This document shows, piece after piece, positions 34,459-43,413 of a stretch of 64,000 nt of DNA. Position 1 is the stretch's first letter; every line of letters starts with the position of its first letter. The notes below the pieces were generated by a model. That model was not told where the DNA came from and made no database searches. It was given only the letters and a program-made list of their open reading frames with translations. Source of the DNA: Bacteroidaceae bacterium (lineage in GTDB: Bacteria; Bacteroidota; Bacteroidia; Bacteroidales; Bacteroidaceae); contig JAFTUV010000025.1 in the NCBI GenBank assembly GCA_017466065.1, positions 62,001 to 126,000 of the forward strand. Reading direction: 5' to 3'. A program made the translations under genes and the position numbers.

Positions 34459-35724
34459 TTATTTTCGTCCGAATTCCGGTGTAACCTTTATTATGGCCGA
34501 TACTATGAATGTAACAACACAGCAAATCATAACCCAAATAAAGAAATACTCGTAGCCTAACATTTTCTGCATATAGCCCGACAACATACCCGGCAACATC
34601 ATTCCAAGTGACATGAATGCTGTGGATATGGCAAAATGGGCAGTAGGGTATTTACCTTGTGCAAAATATATCATGTAAAGTGTGTAGGCTGTAAAACCAA
34701 AGCCATATCCAAGTTGCTCGATGAATATACAACTTCCAATAATTCCTATATCATGTGGCTGTGCCATACTCAAATACACATATACCAAATCGGGCAAAGA
34801 GATAGCCATCACCATTGGCCATAACCAATATTTCAATCCATTGCGCGATATACAAATTCCACCTGCTATGCCACCTATAATAAGCCCTGTCACGCCTATG
34901 ATGCCGTTTATGAAACCTATATCGCTGTTCGATAGTCCTAATCCGCCTTCCGAAAGCGGATCCATTAGAAACAGTTTTCCCATCTTCACAAGTTGAGCTT
35001 CGGGTAGGCGAAACAGCAACAGAAACAGCAGTGTGGCTGTTATTTGTGGTTTTTTGAAGTAGGTTACTATTATATCCTTGAATGTGTATGCAACCTCTTT
35101 AAGCGAGCCTGTTGTTTGTGGGATATCTTTGACCGGTTTGGGCAAAATGTATTTATGGTATATACCGAAAAGAAACATTATAATGGCAACAACTGCAAAT
35201 GTTACGCCCCACGCTGTTATATAACTTCCACTCTCTTTTGCTATTTTGCCGGCAATCATCACAAGTGCTCCCGAACTGAATACTGTAGCTATGCGGTAGG
35301 CTGTATTTCGTATTCCCGAAAAGAACGATTGCCGTTCTTCTGTGAGTCCGAGCATGTAGAATCCGTCGGCTGCAATGTCGTGTGTTGCCGAAACAAATGC
35401 AGCAATCAGGAATACCGCTAATGTACCGGCCAGAAATATACCGGTAGGCAGCAGTATTGCAACTGTGGCAAAGCAGGCTGCCATAATTATTTGTGTTGTG
35501 ATGGTCCACCAACGACGTGTACGTATCATCTCTACAAAAGGGCTCCATATAGGTTTTACCGTCCATGGTATAAGCAACAAGCTTGTGTACAAAGCTATCT
35601 GCTCGTTGCTTATTCCCATGTTTTTGTACATCATGTCCGATATGTTTGTTATGGTATGGTAGGGTAGCCCCGATGCAAAATAGAGGGTTGGAATCCACAG
35701 CCATTCGTTTCTCTTGTTTTTCAT
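34459..35724 (-). CDS. AmpG-like MFS transporter (muropeptide permease)
   Basis: 421 residues from the ATG at 35724, preceding MKNKRNEWLW; the frame is open a further 17 codons that are not typical. Twelve hydrophobic segments. The motif set FASGLPY, LLIPWTVKPIWSPFVE and FVSATHDIAADGFYM corresponds to AmpG (ASGLP, LKFLWAP, SATQDI.DA), the permease for anhydro-muropeptides. Between a GlcNAc kinase and NagA, import of murein fragments is the most economical role. A PAT-family or acetyl-CoA transporter-like (SLC33) function is the alternative. Confidence 0.75.
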   Translation of the reverse strand: MKNKRNEWLWIPTLYFASGLPYHTITNISDMMYKNMGISNEQIALYTSLLLIPWTVKPIWSPFVEMIRTRRWWTITTQIIMAACFATVAILLPTGIFLAGTLAVFLIAAFVSATHDIAADGFYMLGLTEERQSFFSGIRNTAYRIATVFSSGALVMIAGKIAKESGSYITAWGVTFAVVAIIMFLFGIYHKYILPKPVKDIPQTTGSLKEVAYTFKDIIVTYFKKPQITATLLFLLLFRLPEAQLVKMGKLFLMDPLSEGGLGLSNSDIGFINGIIGVTGLIIGGIAGGICISRNGLKYWLWPMVMAISLPDLVYVYLSMAQPHDIGIIGSCIFIEQLGYGFGFTAYTLYMIYFAQGKYPTAHFAISTAFMSLGMMLPGMLSGYMQKMLGYEYFFIWVMICCVVTFIVSAIIKVTPEFGRK

Positions 35725-35869
35725 GGTCTTTTCATTATATCTTGCGAAATTCGGTAAAAATATCGAACCGTACAAACTTTCATCTTATTTTCATAAAAAG
35801 AGTATGGGTGGGTGCATTTGAAATTAATGTTACTTTATAAAATTTGTGGTGTGTCATAATTAACAAACC

Positions 35870-35912
35870 TTTTGAGGCTGTGTCAAAGTTGTTTTTTGAC
35901 ACAGCCTCAAAA
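35870..35912. terminator. nagA terminator
   Basis: 18-base stem (GAGGCTGTGTCAAA and complement) with T-rich loop and flanks directly after the minus-strand nagA stop. Confidence 0.8.
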
Positions 35913-35938
35913 GATAATTACTGAATTTAAATAATCTT

Positions 35939-37099
35939 TTAAATATTCAGTGTTCCTTCAACAATCTTACCCATTGCCCAAACGGCGCGTACATTAAGAG
36001 CTTCGTCCAAAATAAGAATATCTGCATCTTTGTCTTTCTGCAACGAACCCTTTCGATCGTATACGTTCATGATTTTCGCCGGTGTCTCCGAAGCCATGCG
36101 CACTGCATCCTCCAATGGAATTTCAGCTTCAACCAATGTGCGTATCAAACGGTCCATTGTGGCTATGCTTCCTGCCAAGGCCGAACGGTCGGCAAGCTTA
36201 CATACACCGTCCTCGATGATTACTCGTGGGTCGAATGCTGTTTTGCTGTCGCTTGCAGCGCATGCCAATGCGTCTGTTATTACACATGCTCGTTCAACAC
36301 CTTTAATCTTGTATACAAGGCGCAGAATTGTATGAGGTACATGTATTCCGTCTGCAACAACTTCAACTGTCATGTCATCGTGCAGATAGATGCTCTCTAC
36401 GGTTCCTTCGTATTTGTATTCACGACGTTTGTGGAAACCGGGCATGGCGTTGTAGAAGTGTGTGGCATGTGTGTAACCTGCATCGTGAGCAGCATGTATG
36501 TCGTCATACTCTGCTTGGGTGTGGGCTATAGATGCAAGAATACCTTTCGATGTGATGTATTTGCCGAATTGCATAGCTCCGGGCAACTCGGGTGCAGCAT
36601 CCCAACGTTTAATACAGTTCCATTTTTCCACCAAAGGAATATATTCTTGTGGGTCGGGGTCCTTAATGTTTTCGGGAATTTGTCCGCCTGCCATCTTCAT
36701 GTTTAGGTAGTGTCCCTCGAGGTGTAGTCCAAGTACAGGGCTGTTGGGGTCCTTCATGAGGTTTGTACATGCTTCGGCTGCTGCCTCAATCATTGGTACT
36801 GTTGATGACGAAAGTGTTGGGAATATACTTGTTGTTCCATGCTTCATGTGTGCATCGATTGCAACCTTGAAAGCCTCTTCGGTTCCCTCCATGAAGTCGC
36901 GTCCGCCACCACCATGAGCGTGAATTTCAACACCGCCGGGAATAACATACATTCCTTTGGCATCAACAAGTTCGGCACCGATAACTGCGAGGTCGCAATT
37001 TGTTACTTCCAAAATTTTGTTGTCTCTGATAAGAACAGAACCATCTTTCAACCAACCTTGTGGCGTAAGAATCTTTGCATTAATAATCTGCGTAAGCAT
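35939..37099 (-). CDS. nagA: N-acetylglucosamine-6-phosphate deacetylase
   Basis: 386-residue TIM-barrel amidohydrolase turning GlcNAc-6-P into GlcN-6-P and acetate. Metal- and substrate-binding motifs: PGGVEIHAHGGGG (residues ~53-65, first metal ligands), GLHLEGHYLN, ASIAHTQAEYDD, THATHFYNAMPGFH and ITDALACAASDSK with the catalytic Asp. Length is the usual ~380-390. Together with the downstream transporter and kinase it forms a salvage cluster, although each has its own intergenic gap of over 100 bases. GlcN-6-P is also the metabolite that RapZ domains sense. Confidence 0.95.
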   Translation of the reverse strand: MLTQIINAKILTPQGWLKDGSVLIRDNKILEVTNCDLAVIGAELVDAKGMYVIPGGVEIHAHGGGGRDFMEGTEEAFKVAIDAHMKHGTTSIFPTLSSSTVPMIEAAAEACTNLMKDPNSPVLGLHLEGHYLNMKMAGGQIPENIKDPDPQEYIPLVEKWNCIKRWDAAPELPGAMQFGKYITSKGILASIAHTQAEYDDIHAAHDAGYTHATHFYNAMPGFHKRREYKYEGTVESIYLHDDMTVEVVADGIHVPHTILRLVYKIKGVERACVITDALACAASDSKTAFDPRVIIEDGVCKLADRSALAGSIATMDRLIRTLVEAEIPLEDAVRMASETPAKIMNVYDRKGSLQKDKDADILILDEALNVRAVWAMGKIVEGTLNI

Positions 37100-37293
37100 G
37101 ATGTGTGAATTTATGTTTGTAATAAGTTGTTCAATAACGGTTTATGAGTTTTTCTGCTGTGTGGTGCATCACTCTTGAACTTTCCGTCATACAAAAATAT
37201 CTAAATTACTTGTTATTTGATAAATTTTTATCAAAAAAAATTAAGAAGCTGTTTAAATTTCTATAAAAATATTTTAAAAATTCCTCCTGCTTG

Positions 37294-37815
37294 TTACAAA
37301 TCCTCTTTATACCACGAGGCGTACATCACATAATCGTTTGCAATGCGTTCCACCGTATCCTTTTGTTGTTCGGGGCTTACCTCCTTTATTTTTTTTGCCG
37401 GAACTCCGGCATATATGCAACCGCTTTCTACGCGCATGCCCGAAGTCACAAGTGCATTGGCTGCAACAATAGCCCCACTCTCTACAATCGCATTATCCAA
37501 CACTGTGGCTCCCATGCCTATAAGACAATTATCCATAATTGTTGCACCATGTATGGTTGCATTGTGTCCTATCGACACATTGTTTCCTATTATGGTTACC
37601 GAGCGTTTATAAAGCGTATGTATTACCGCACCGTCCTGTATATTTACTTTGTTGCCAATGGTGATACTGTTAACATCACCACGTAGTACAGTGCCAAACC
37701 ATATAGAGCAATCGTTGCCTATGGTTACATCACCTATTATGGCAGCAGTCTCTGCCATATAACAATTGTCTCCTATTTTTGGAGTTACTCCGCGAACTGT
37801 CTTAATTATAGCCAT
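37294..37815 (-). CDS. Gamma carbonic anhydrase-like hexapeptide protein
   Basis: 173 residues of left-handed beta-helix repeats (IGDVTIGNDCSIWFGTVL, NVSIGHNATIHGATI, GMGATVLDNAIV) ending in an amphipathic helix. The three metal-ligand histidines of the gamma-CA family are present: His in VIHTLYKR and two in IGHNATIHG. Forms trimers with metal at subunit interfaces. Bacterial YrdA-like members often show little CA activity, so activity is uncertain. A TATCTTCG box sits just upstream. Confidence 0.88.
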   Translation of the reverse strand: MAIIKTVRGVTPKIGDNCYMAETAAIIGDVTIGNDCSIWFGTVLRGDVNSITIGNKVNIQDGAVIHTLYKRSVTIIGNNVSIGHNATIHGATIMDNCLIGMGATVLDNAIVESGAIVAANALVTSGMRVESGCIYAGVPAKKIKEVSPEQQKDTVERIANDYVMYASWYKEDL

Positions 37816-37868
37816 AAAATATTCTTTTTCCTTGCGAAGATATGGAATTTATCTTTTCAAAGCAAGTT

Positions 37869-38111
37869 CTAAACATCCTCGACTCCTTTTAATGTTTGTC
37901 TCAGCAGTTGGTCGAGATTGTCATCGTCTTGTTCACGCTCCTTGTTAAGTTTTACCAAAAAATCGGCAGTTGTTTTAAGGGCCTGATTAATTGTGCCCGG
38001 ATCTTCGCAGTCGTGTGTCAACTTTTCCAATCGCTGTATAAGACGACGGAAAAGTGCCAACGTTTCGTTGTGTACGTCGTCAATTGTTACTTTCTCTTTT
38101 CTTCTTGCCAT
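37869..38111 (-). CDS. Uncharacterised 80-residue charged protein beside the phage module
   Basis: 80 residues from the ATG at 38111; a TACCTTTG box at 38129-38136 (minus) leaves a short leader and rules out the longer frame to 38276. The protein is acidic and helical: MARRKEKVTIDDVHNETLAL, RRLIQRLEKLTHDCEDPG, and a coiled-coil-like EDDDNLDQLLRQTLKG end region. No domain recognised. It is divergent from, and about 175 bases away from, the ejection-protein gene, so it may be part of the phage-derived island (for example a small packaging or regulatory protein) or a host gene; not decidable from the sequence. Confidence 0.55.
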   Translation of the reverse strand: MARRKEKVTIDDVHNETLALFRRLIQRLEKLTHDCEDPGTINQALKTTADFLVKLNKEREQDDDNLDQLLRQTLKGVEDV

Positions 38112-38286
38112 AATATATTCTTTATTTGCAAAGGTATCCTCTTTACCGCTTTCAATGGTTGTGGTAACGATTATTGCAATGTGCACAGCTTCTCCACAAA
38201 CAGTTTCTGAATGAATATTCCTACTTGTTACTTGTTTCCGCAAACACAATTTTCTTCTCCGATACTTCTTTTGCATTAAAAAAATT

Positions 38287-38835
38287 ATGGGAATTTCAGG
38301 TATTTTATCAGGCGCGGCCGGCGCCGTAGGTCTTTACAACGGTATTAAAGGATTGTTCGATTCTGCTGATGCGGCACGTAAACAGAGAAAATTAATTGAT
38401 GATGCCAAGGCCGAAGAATCGGCATGGTTCAGGCGTAATTATTATCGTAATTATCTTGATGATACCATGACAAGGGCTGCGATGAAAAGAGTAGAGCAGA
38501 CACTTACAAACCAAAATAGGCAAAACAGAGCGTATTCTGCAGTAAACGGGGTCACTCCCGAGTATTCCATTGCACGTAACGAACAAGGATTGCGCTCAAT
38601 GGAGAATATTGCGACAAATCTTGCATCGCAAGCCGATGCCGACAGACGTAGCATCGATAACATTCACAGGCAAAATGTCAATAACTTACGCAGTGCCCGC
38701 TTGAACAACCTTTATTCTGATGAGAATACTGCCGTTTCCGATGTTCTTGGTGGGGTAAAATTGCTTAATGATGCACTTGTGGGGCTTAATTGGGGTCGTG
38801 AAACATTCGATGATGACGACAAGGTGAATATGTAG
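38287..38835 (+). CDS. Phage internal virion/ejection-like protein
   Basis: 182 residues. A short hydrophobic Gly/Ala N-terminus (MGISGILSGAAGAVGLYNG) is followed by a long charged helical region with KAEESAWFRRNYYRNYLDD, QTLTNQNRQNRAYSAVNG, VTPEYSIARNEQGL and repeated N/R/L heptads. This outline (membrane-active start, KxxxxxWFxRxYxxDxxxRAxA, then AxxGxTPE) is shared by small internal virion or DNA-ejection proteins of Bacteroidetes podophages, which insert into the host envelope. First gene of the island. Not a confident homology, since it rests on recognised pattern only. Confidence 0.6.
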   Translation: MGISGILSGAAGAVGLYNGIKGLFDSADAARKQRKLIDDAKAEESAWFRRNYYRNYLDDTMTRAAMKRVEQTLTNQNRQNRAYSAVNGVTPEYSIARNEQGLRSMENIATNLASQADADRRSIDNIHRQNVNNLRSARLNNLYSDENTAVSDVLGGVKLLNDALVGLNWGRETFDDDDKVNM

Positions 38836-38837
38836 AG

Positions 38838-38846
38838 GAAAGGAGG
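38838..38846 (+). promoter_or_regulatory. Strong Shine-Dalgarno sequence
   Basis: GAAAGGAGG lies 7 bases before the ATG at 38854. It is nearly the full complement of the 16S 3' end; Bacteroidetes genes, including almost all others here, lack such sites. Confidence 0.7.
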
Positions 38847-38853
38847 TAAATGT

Positions 38854-39294
38854 ATGATTAAAAGTCTTGTCCGAAGCGCGCACAACGATTACAAAAGGTA
38901 TAATAGAATGCGCAATGTTGCTTTGATTAGTGATATTGCAGCTGCTGTCTTAAATGCAGTTGCACGTAAACGTGGTTCGCGTCTTTCGTTGCCTATGGAT
39001 TCCACGTCAAAGGTCAATCCTTATTTCATAAAAGCAAAAAATAACTTTCTGGGAAAAAAAGACGCTTATGAGTGCCTGTTGAAAGAGCATGCCGATTATG
39101 ATGGACAAATTCTGTACAACATTCTGCCGAAAAGTATTTATGACGCACCCAATAAGAAGGATTCACAATCGCCTCACATGGAGAATCCCATCGATAGATG
39201 GGGCAGAGAACATCTGCAAGGAGATATTTGGACAAATTATTTAAAAAATAAAAACAATAAAGATTATGTTTTCAACAGAAGAAAATTATTATGA
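38854..39294 (+). CDS. Uncharacterised phage-island protein
   Basis: 146 residues, basic N-terminus (SLVRSAHNDYKRYNRMRN) with a short hydrophobic stretch (VALISDIAAAVLNAVA), then a polar rest. No domain recognised. It starts 19 bases after the ejection-like gene with an unusually good Shine-Dalgarno sequence and overlaps the start of the polyvalent protein gene by 29 bases, so it is translationally linked to both. Likely a virion or ejection component by position. Confidence 0.6.
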   Translation: MIKSLVRSAHNDYKRYNRMRNVALISDIAAAVLNAVARKRGSRLSLPMDSTSKVNPYFIKAKNNFLGKKDAYECLLKEHADYDGQILYNILPKSIYDAPNKKDSQSPHMENPIDRWGREHLQGDIWTNYLKNKNNKDYVFNRRKLL

Positions 39295-42200
39295 CCCATT
39301 GAACCCATCGATTAAAGGTTCGGGTAACGTACGCGCATCTCACACAAGTGGTGTGCAAGGCAGTGATACTGCAGGCGATTATCGTTTTATGCAGAATATG
39401 CAAAAGTTGGATGATGATATCAACCGTTCGCAGGATTTGATAGATTTATTAGGTGATAAATCGGCACGCGAGAGATTTTATCGTGAACAGCGCAAGGAAT
39501 TTTTTGTTCCAAAAGATTCCGAATTGCGTCGTCGACGAAATTTTGTGTTGTCAAATAATGCCGTAGATGATGCAATAGAGAGTTATTACTCCGATACTGT
39601 TTATCCTTTATACAGAAGCGAGAGTGATGCGGCAAAAAAACGTGGCGAAGAGGAGTATGTGAAATATATCTCTGTACCGGGGGCAAACCAACATGCTGCA
39701 ATGGGTGCAATGCATCGTGCCACAGACCCTGTAAAAGTAGCTGAACGAACGATGGAAGGGCTTGATAACAAGGTTCTTGATTCTGTAGCAGGCCCTTATG
39801 CGCGTTATGCACGATTATCGCCTGAAGGCTACAGGGATTCGGTTCTGAAGCCGGCCTTGCATAACAGAGTGATGGATGAAATGGTGGAAGAGAATACCCC
39901 TAAAAGTTCTGTGGAGTATGTCGCACGAAGCGCATACGATAATTCGCTCGCCGGAAAGATGATGGATTTCTCCCAATCGGCCTATTCGGGAACAAAGAAT
40001 TGGCGAAGCTTGAATGATGCTTCGCTTGCAAATTACGATTCAAGCCGTTTGGAAGATTTTGCAGCAAATGTGGGTGCCCTTGCCGGCGATAGTTTTCTGT
40101 TCTATGGAATAGGTGGTGCAGCTTCAAAGGTTGTAGGAGGAGCTACATCTTTGGTGCGCAATCGTTTGGCAAATAGTATTTTGTCGAAAGGTGCAGCCAA
40201 TGGTGTTACTGCTGATGCCGCACATGGCATGGCGCGTAAATATATTGTCGACAATATAGGTGCACGTATAGCACAAAGCTCGGCAACACAAGCTCTTACA
40301 CTTGGTACTTATGATGCTGCAAACAGTGTATATAATGATTTGGTGCATGGCGACGATGTAGATGTCTCTTCTGCTGCATCCTCTTTTGCTCATGGAGCCG
40401 GAACAGGAACACTGCTTGGTGTGGTGGGTACTCCGCTCAGAACTATTTCACAAGGGCTTACAGGTGCAAGACGAATGGCTGCCTCTGCCGGTGTGTTGAG
40501 TGCCGAGTCGGCTGTTTTTACTCTTGGGACCGAAATTGAAAAGGCATCATCGGGAATTGAAGTGGAACCTATCGACCTTTTGCAGGATTTTGGCGAGAGT
40601 GCCGCTACGCTTTTATCGATGCGAATGTTACATTGGCGTCCGTCCGGAGCAGGTGAGAAACTCAACTCCATGGGTCGATTGAAACATGAATTACGCTTTA
40701 CTCCTGCCGAGGCACGTGAAATAGCTGATGCCGGTGTCGACCCTGCAATATTATTGGATGCAATTGAAAGTTCGCTGAAGACCGGCAGTAACGTCGATGC
40801 TGTAAAGAGTAGCTATTTAAAGATGATGTCGGGTGGTGAACTTTCAGCTGCAACACGTGCAAAATTGCTTTATATTGTAGAAAACAAACTCACATCTACA
40901 CCCCCTTTGCCCGTTGGCTATACAATAAGGAAATTGACCAACGGTGGTTACATGGCGACAACATACAACGTGAACGGCGGTAGAATAGAAAGCAAGGAGT
41001 TTTCGGATAGAGGCGAATTGGATGCATATGTAAAGAGTGCATCTTCGGGAATAAAACGTAACCGCATAACTGCATACGAAAATATGATTGCTCGTAATTA
41101 TGATTCACAATCGTTCTTCAGACAAGCAGGCTTTTATGCAAAAGAAAAGGGTATAGCAGTGGATGTTATTTCAGAAGCAATGTATAAAAAGGCCAATAAG
41201 GAGCCTTTGAGTGATGCGGAAAATACGATTGTAGATGAAATATTCCAACGTTCGGGATATGCATCGGATAATCTTGCCGATATGTTGAATGAGATGCGTT
41301 CCGAAGCTGAACGTGTACATAATCTTGATGCCGGAAGCCTGGTTTCTGCAATGGATAAGCCTTATTATCGACAGACAAAATCGGAGGCTGCGGCAATACA
41401 CGATTATGAATTGCTGTTGCGCGACGAAGCACGTCGTTTGTTGGGCAAGGATGTACAAAAACGTTCTTTGCAACCATCTTCTTTTGAGCAACAGTCGCCC
41501 GACACCTATAAACATACAATATCCCGACAACATGAATTTCAATCCGAGGTTGAGCGTTTGGGACGTAATCTGGGTGTGAATTTCAATATAATATACTCCG
41601 ATACTGAAATACCTCGTAACCACCCCGAGTATAACGATATTATGCACTCGGCCGGTTGGTACGATGCCCGCAACAACACTCTTAATATCAATTTGAGCAA
41701 GTTGCCCGATTTACAGAGTGTACGTGATACGGTTATACACGAAACTGTAGGTCATTATGGGTTGCAAAAGGTGTTCGGCCGATATTACATCGATTTTCTG
41801 AATGAAGTTTATGAACGCTCGAGTGCCGACGTAAAAGCGCGTATCGACACTTTGGGAAGGGAGAACAACTATGGTGTCCATCGTGCTGTCGATGAATATA
41901 TGGCACAGATAGCCGAGCAGGGAGTGAGAACGGCAGAGCAACGTTCGTTGATGAGTCGTTTTAAATACTTTGTGAAGGATATGTTCAACCGTATGAATAT
42001 ATTCCGAAATAATGATGGAGAACTCTCGGAACAGAAACTGAACGAGATAATAGAACGTCATTATTTGGCTATGCGCCGAGGACGCAACCCCGAACAGTAT
42101 CGTAACGAAGTCTTTCGAGATTTTGAAACAGCCGGCTATAAAAATGTAAATTCTTCATTCGATTATTATACCGATGCTGCTTCTGCTCCCGGAAAATATT

Positions 42201-43384
42201 ATGTGAACAATAGGACGGTACGCAATGTATTCAATAACTCAAACCATTATCGTTTTATTGGTGAAAAGGGAATGAGGAATATGGCAGCCCAAGGTGATAC
42301 TTATTTGAGTAAACGATTGGAAGAGGCACAGAAACTTCTGCGTCAAAAGGCAAATCCACATTATATTAAATATAAGACCGGATGGGAAGTCGGTGCCGAC
42401 GGAGCTTGGCGTTTCGAGATAGCCGATGATATTAAGGTGAAGGATTATTTGACTAAACTTCTTAAATATACCGATGAACGCTTTTATGACTCGTATTTGA
42501 ATATCAAAGATAAACATCCCGAAGAACGTACAGCTCTTGAGAATCGTCTTTTCAATCATATTCTCTATCGGAGATATCCGCTTGATGATGCAGCCCGTTT
42601 GCAGGATATCGTTAAGGATAATATGTTCTTTTCGGCCTATCCCGAGCTGCAGGATATGCCTGTCCGGTTCGAAAAGTTGAATGGCCCTTTGTGTCAGTAT
42701 AATCCGCAAAATGGCGAACTTATGGTTGATATGCGGGCTTTTTCCGAACCATCCTTCGGTAGTGAACTTGCTGTGCAGATGCAACGGATAATACAGGATT
42801 ATGAGGATTTCTCACGCGGTTACAATATGGCACGTCTTGCAAGCGAAGACGAGGCTCACAATTACGAGAAAGGTTTGATGATGTCCGATATGCTGAAGAA
42901 CTACGATAGACGTTCCGATTTTGTTTCTCGATATGGTGATTCTCGCTTTGAACATGATTTTGGTGTTCCGTATAACGAGTTCAGGAAACGTTATCCCACT
43001 CTTGACGAATATGTCGTAGGCTCAAACAGGGGTGATGGTAAAATATCACTTCAAGGAAATGTAGAACTACGAAATGTTGCACGCCGTTATGACTGGTCCG
43101 ATACGAAAAGACAGGCTACGACAGCCGAACACAGCGAAGATTATCCGCGTAGCATGCAATTGCCATCCCGAAATTTTGAAGATGTTTTGACTCCTTGGCG
43201 CGGTCCGGTAGATGTTCTATATGAGGTATTGAGGCGCTACGAGGGTAGTGGTGAAGTTCTGCCTCCGCGTCATGTTACACAACCAACTCCCATGCAACGT
43301 CTTGAAATGGAAGATATGCTTGGTCAAATGGAAAAGGATGTGTATAGGAATTACTATAGGTCGTTGAAGAACAAGAAGAAATGA
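39266..43384 (+). CDS. Polyvalent protein with zincin domain (phage ejected-protein type)
   Basis: 1372 residues. Residues ~1-260: helical, polar. ~265-460: long Ala/Gly-rich stretch (FLFYGIGGAASKVVGGATS, SSFAHGAGTGTLLGVVG) with weakly hydrophobic helices, as in internal virion proteins that enter membranes. ~470-760: helical. ~770-925: zincin with HETVGH (His825, Glu826, His830) and a third ligand candidate Glu877 (AVDEYMAQ). ~1030-1190: LPD23-like domain with TGWEVGADGAWRFEI at 1038, but its HEIQH signature is replaced by VQMQR (1170-1174). The rest is polar. Large polyvalent proteins are injected with phage or plasmid DNA to neutralise or modify the recipient. It overlaps the upstream gene and precedes a portal gene. 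Confidence 0.72.
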   Translation: MFSTEENYYDPLNPSIKGSGNVRASHTSGVQGSDTAGDYRFMQNMQKLDDDINRSQDLIDLLGDKSARERFYREQRKEFFVPKDSELRRRRNFVLSNNAVDDAIESYYSDTVYPLYRSESDAAKKRGEEEYVKYISVPGANQHAAMGAMHRATDPVKVAERTMEGLDNKVLDSVAGPYARYARLSPEGYRDSVLKPALHNRVMDEMVEENTPKSSVEYVARSAYDNSLAGKMMDFSQSAYSGTKNWRSLNDASLANYDSSRLEDFAANVGALAGDSFLFYGIGGAASKVVGGATSLVRNRLANSILSKGAANGVTADAAHGMARKYIVDNIGARIAQSSATQALTLGTYDAANSVYNDLVHGDDVDVSSAASSFAHGAGTGTLLGVVGTPLRTISQGLTGARRMAASAGVLSAESAVFTLGTEIEKASSGIEVEPIDLLQDFGESAATLLSMRMLHWRPSGAGEKLNSMGRLKHELRFTPAEAREIADAGVDPAILLDAIESSLKTGSNVDAVKSSYLKMMSGGELSAATRAKLLYIVENKLTSTPPLPVGYTIRKLTNGGYMATTYNVNGGRIESKEFSDRGELDAYVKSASSGIKRNRITAYENMIARNYDSQSFFRQAGFYAKEKGIAVDVISEAMYKKANKEPLSDAENTIVDEIFQRSGYASDNLADMLNEMRSEAERVHNLDAGSLVSAMDKPYYRQTKSEAAAIHDYELLLRDEARRLLGKDVQKRSLQPSSFEQQSPDTYKHTISRQHEFQSEVERLGRNLGVNFNIIYSDTEIPRNHPEYNDIMHSAGWYDARNNTLNINLSKLPDLQSVRDTVIHETVGHYGLQKVFGRYYIDFLNEVYERSSADVKARIDTLGRENNYGVHRAVDEYMAQIAEQGVRTAEQRSLMSRFKYFVKDMFNRMNIFRNNDGELSEQKLNEIIERHYLAMRRGRNPEQYRNEVFRDFETAGYKNVNSSFDYYTDAASAPGKYYVNNRTVRNVFNNSNHYRFIGEKGMRNMAAQGDTYLSKRLEEAQKLLRQKANPHYIKYKTGWEVGADGAWRFEIADDIKVKDYLTKLLKYTDERFYDSYLNIKDKHPEERTALENRLFNHILYRRYPLDDAARLQDIVKDNMFFSAYPELQDMPVRFEKLNGPLCQYNPQNGELMVDMRAFSEPSFGSELAVQMQRIIQDYEDFSRGYNMARLASEDEAHNYEKGLMMSDMLKNYDRRSDFVSRYGDSRFEHDFGVPYNEFRKRYPTLDEYVVGSNRGDGKISLQGNVELRNVARRYDWSDTKRQATTAEHSEDYPRSMQLPSRNFEDVLTPWRGPVDVLYEVLRRYEGSGEVLPPRHVTQPTPMQRLEMEDMLGQMEKDVYRNYYRSLKNKKK

Positions 43385-43413
43385 TTTTTAGATGACAATA
43401 AGTAAAAATTGTT

